Made by a program: the position numbers and the translations under genes
Notes under the pieces: model-generated
Told to the model about the DNA's origin: nothing
Seen by the model: the letters and a program-made list of their open reading frames with translations, nothing else
Databases searched by the model: none
Shown: positions 6,375-6,385 of the stretch, one piece after another
How positions within the stretch are numbered: the stretch's first letter is position 1
Layout of the letters: each line of letters begins with the position of its first letter
NCBI GenBank assembly: GCA_017999075.1
Contig: JAGOBX010000212.1
Coordinates: forward strand, 1-6,385
Reading direction: 5' to 3'
DNA: 6,385 nucleotides
Origin: Candidatus Babelota bacterium
GTDB taxonomy: Bacteria > JAGOBX01

Positions 6375-6385
6375 ATATTATAATC

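Noticed and set aside
6327-6384. Promoter for a downstream gene (TATAAT at 6354-6359 or 6379-6384)
   Set aside because: No -35 box at 16-18 bases: the nearest, TTGTAA at 6327, is 21 bases from the first TATAAT. Such hexamers are expected by chance in DNA this AT-rich.

Overview
The window holds the 3' part of one very large non-ribosomal peptide synthetase (NRPS) gene on the + strand, followed by 84 bases of AT-rich non-coding DNA. The reading frame is open from base 2, so the gene starts outside the window. It ends at a TGA at 6299-6301, giving 2099 visible residues. The DNA is strongly AT-rich, with many ATA, AGA, AAA and AAT codons and many Asn, Lys and Ile residues. This fits a low-GC bacterium such as a clostridial firmicute or another low-GC anaerobe or host-associated lineage. 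I cannot name the organism from sequence alone.

Domain order, from motifs read by eye: partial adenylation (A1, 2-~850), peptidyl carrier (PCP1, ~878-1080), epimerization (E, ~1112-2400), condensation of the type that follows an E domain (C, ~2495-3800), complete adenylation (A2, ~3850-5360), carrier (PCP2, ~5390-5610), and type I thioesterase (TE, ~5640-6298). This is the last module and a half of an assembly line: [...A]-PCP-E / C-A-PCP-TE. Every catalytic motif I could check is intact: both carrier serines, HHxxxDG in E and C, the A10 lysines, and the Ser-Asp-His triad of the TE.

Expected chemistry: A1 loads an amino acid on PCP1, E converts it to the D form, C joins the D-ended chain to the A2 amino acid on PCP2, and the TE releases the peptide as a ring or a free acid. 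The product should therefore have a D residue next to last. The A2 pocket reads DAESFCTVCK by eye alignment to GrsA, which hints at a basic substrate. The visible part of the A1 pocket (I,S,N,V,V,K) hints weakly at an aliphatic one.

The most unusual feature is an extra segment of about 30 residues between motifs A8 and A9 in both A domains. It is very similar in the two copies, at DNA level too, which suggests duplication or gene conversion within the gene. The 3' flank holds imperfect inverted repeats and a T-run that may form a terminator. There is no second gene, RNA gene, mobile element or CRISPR array in the window.
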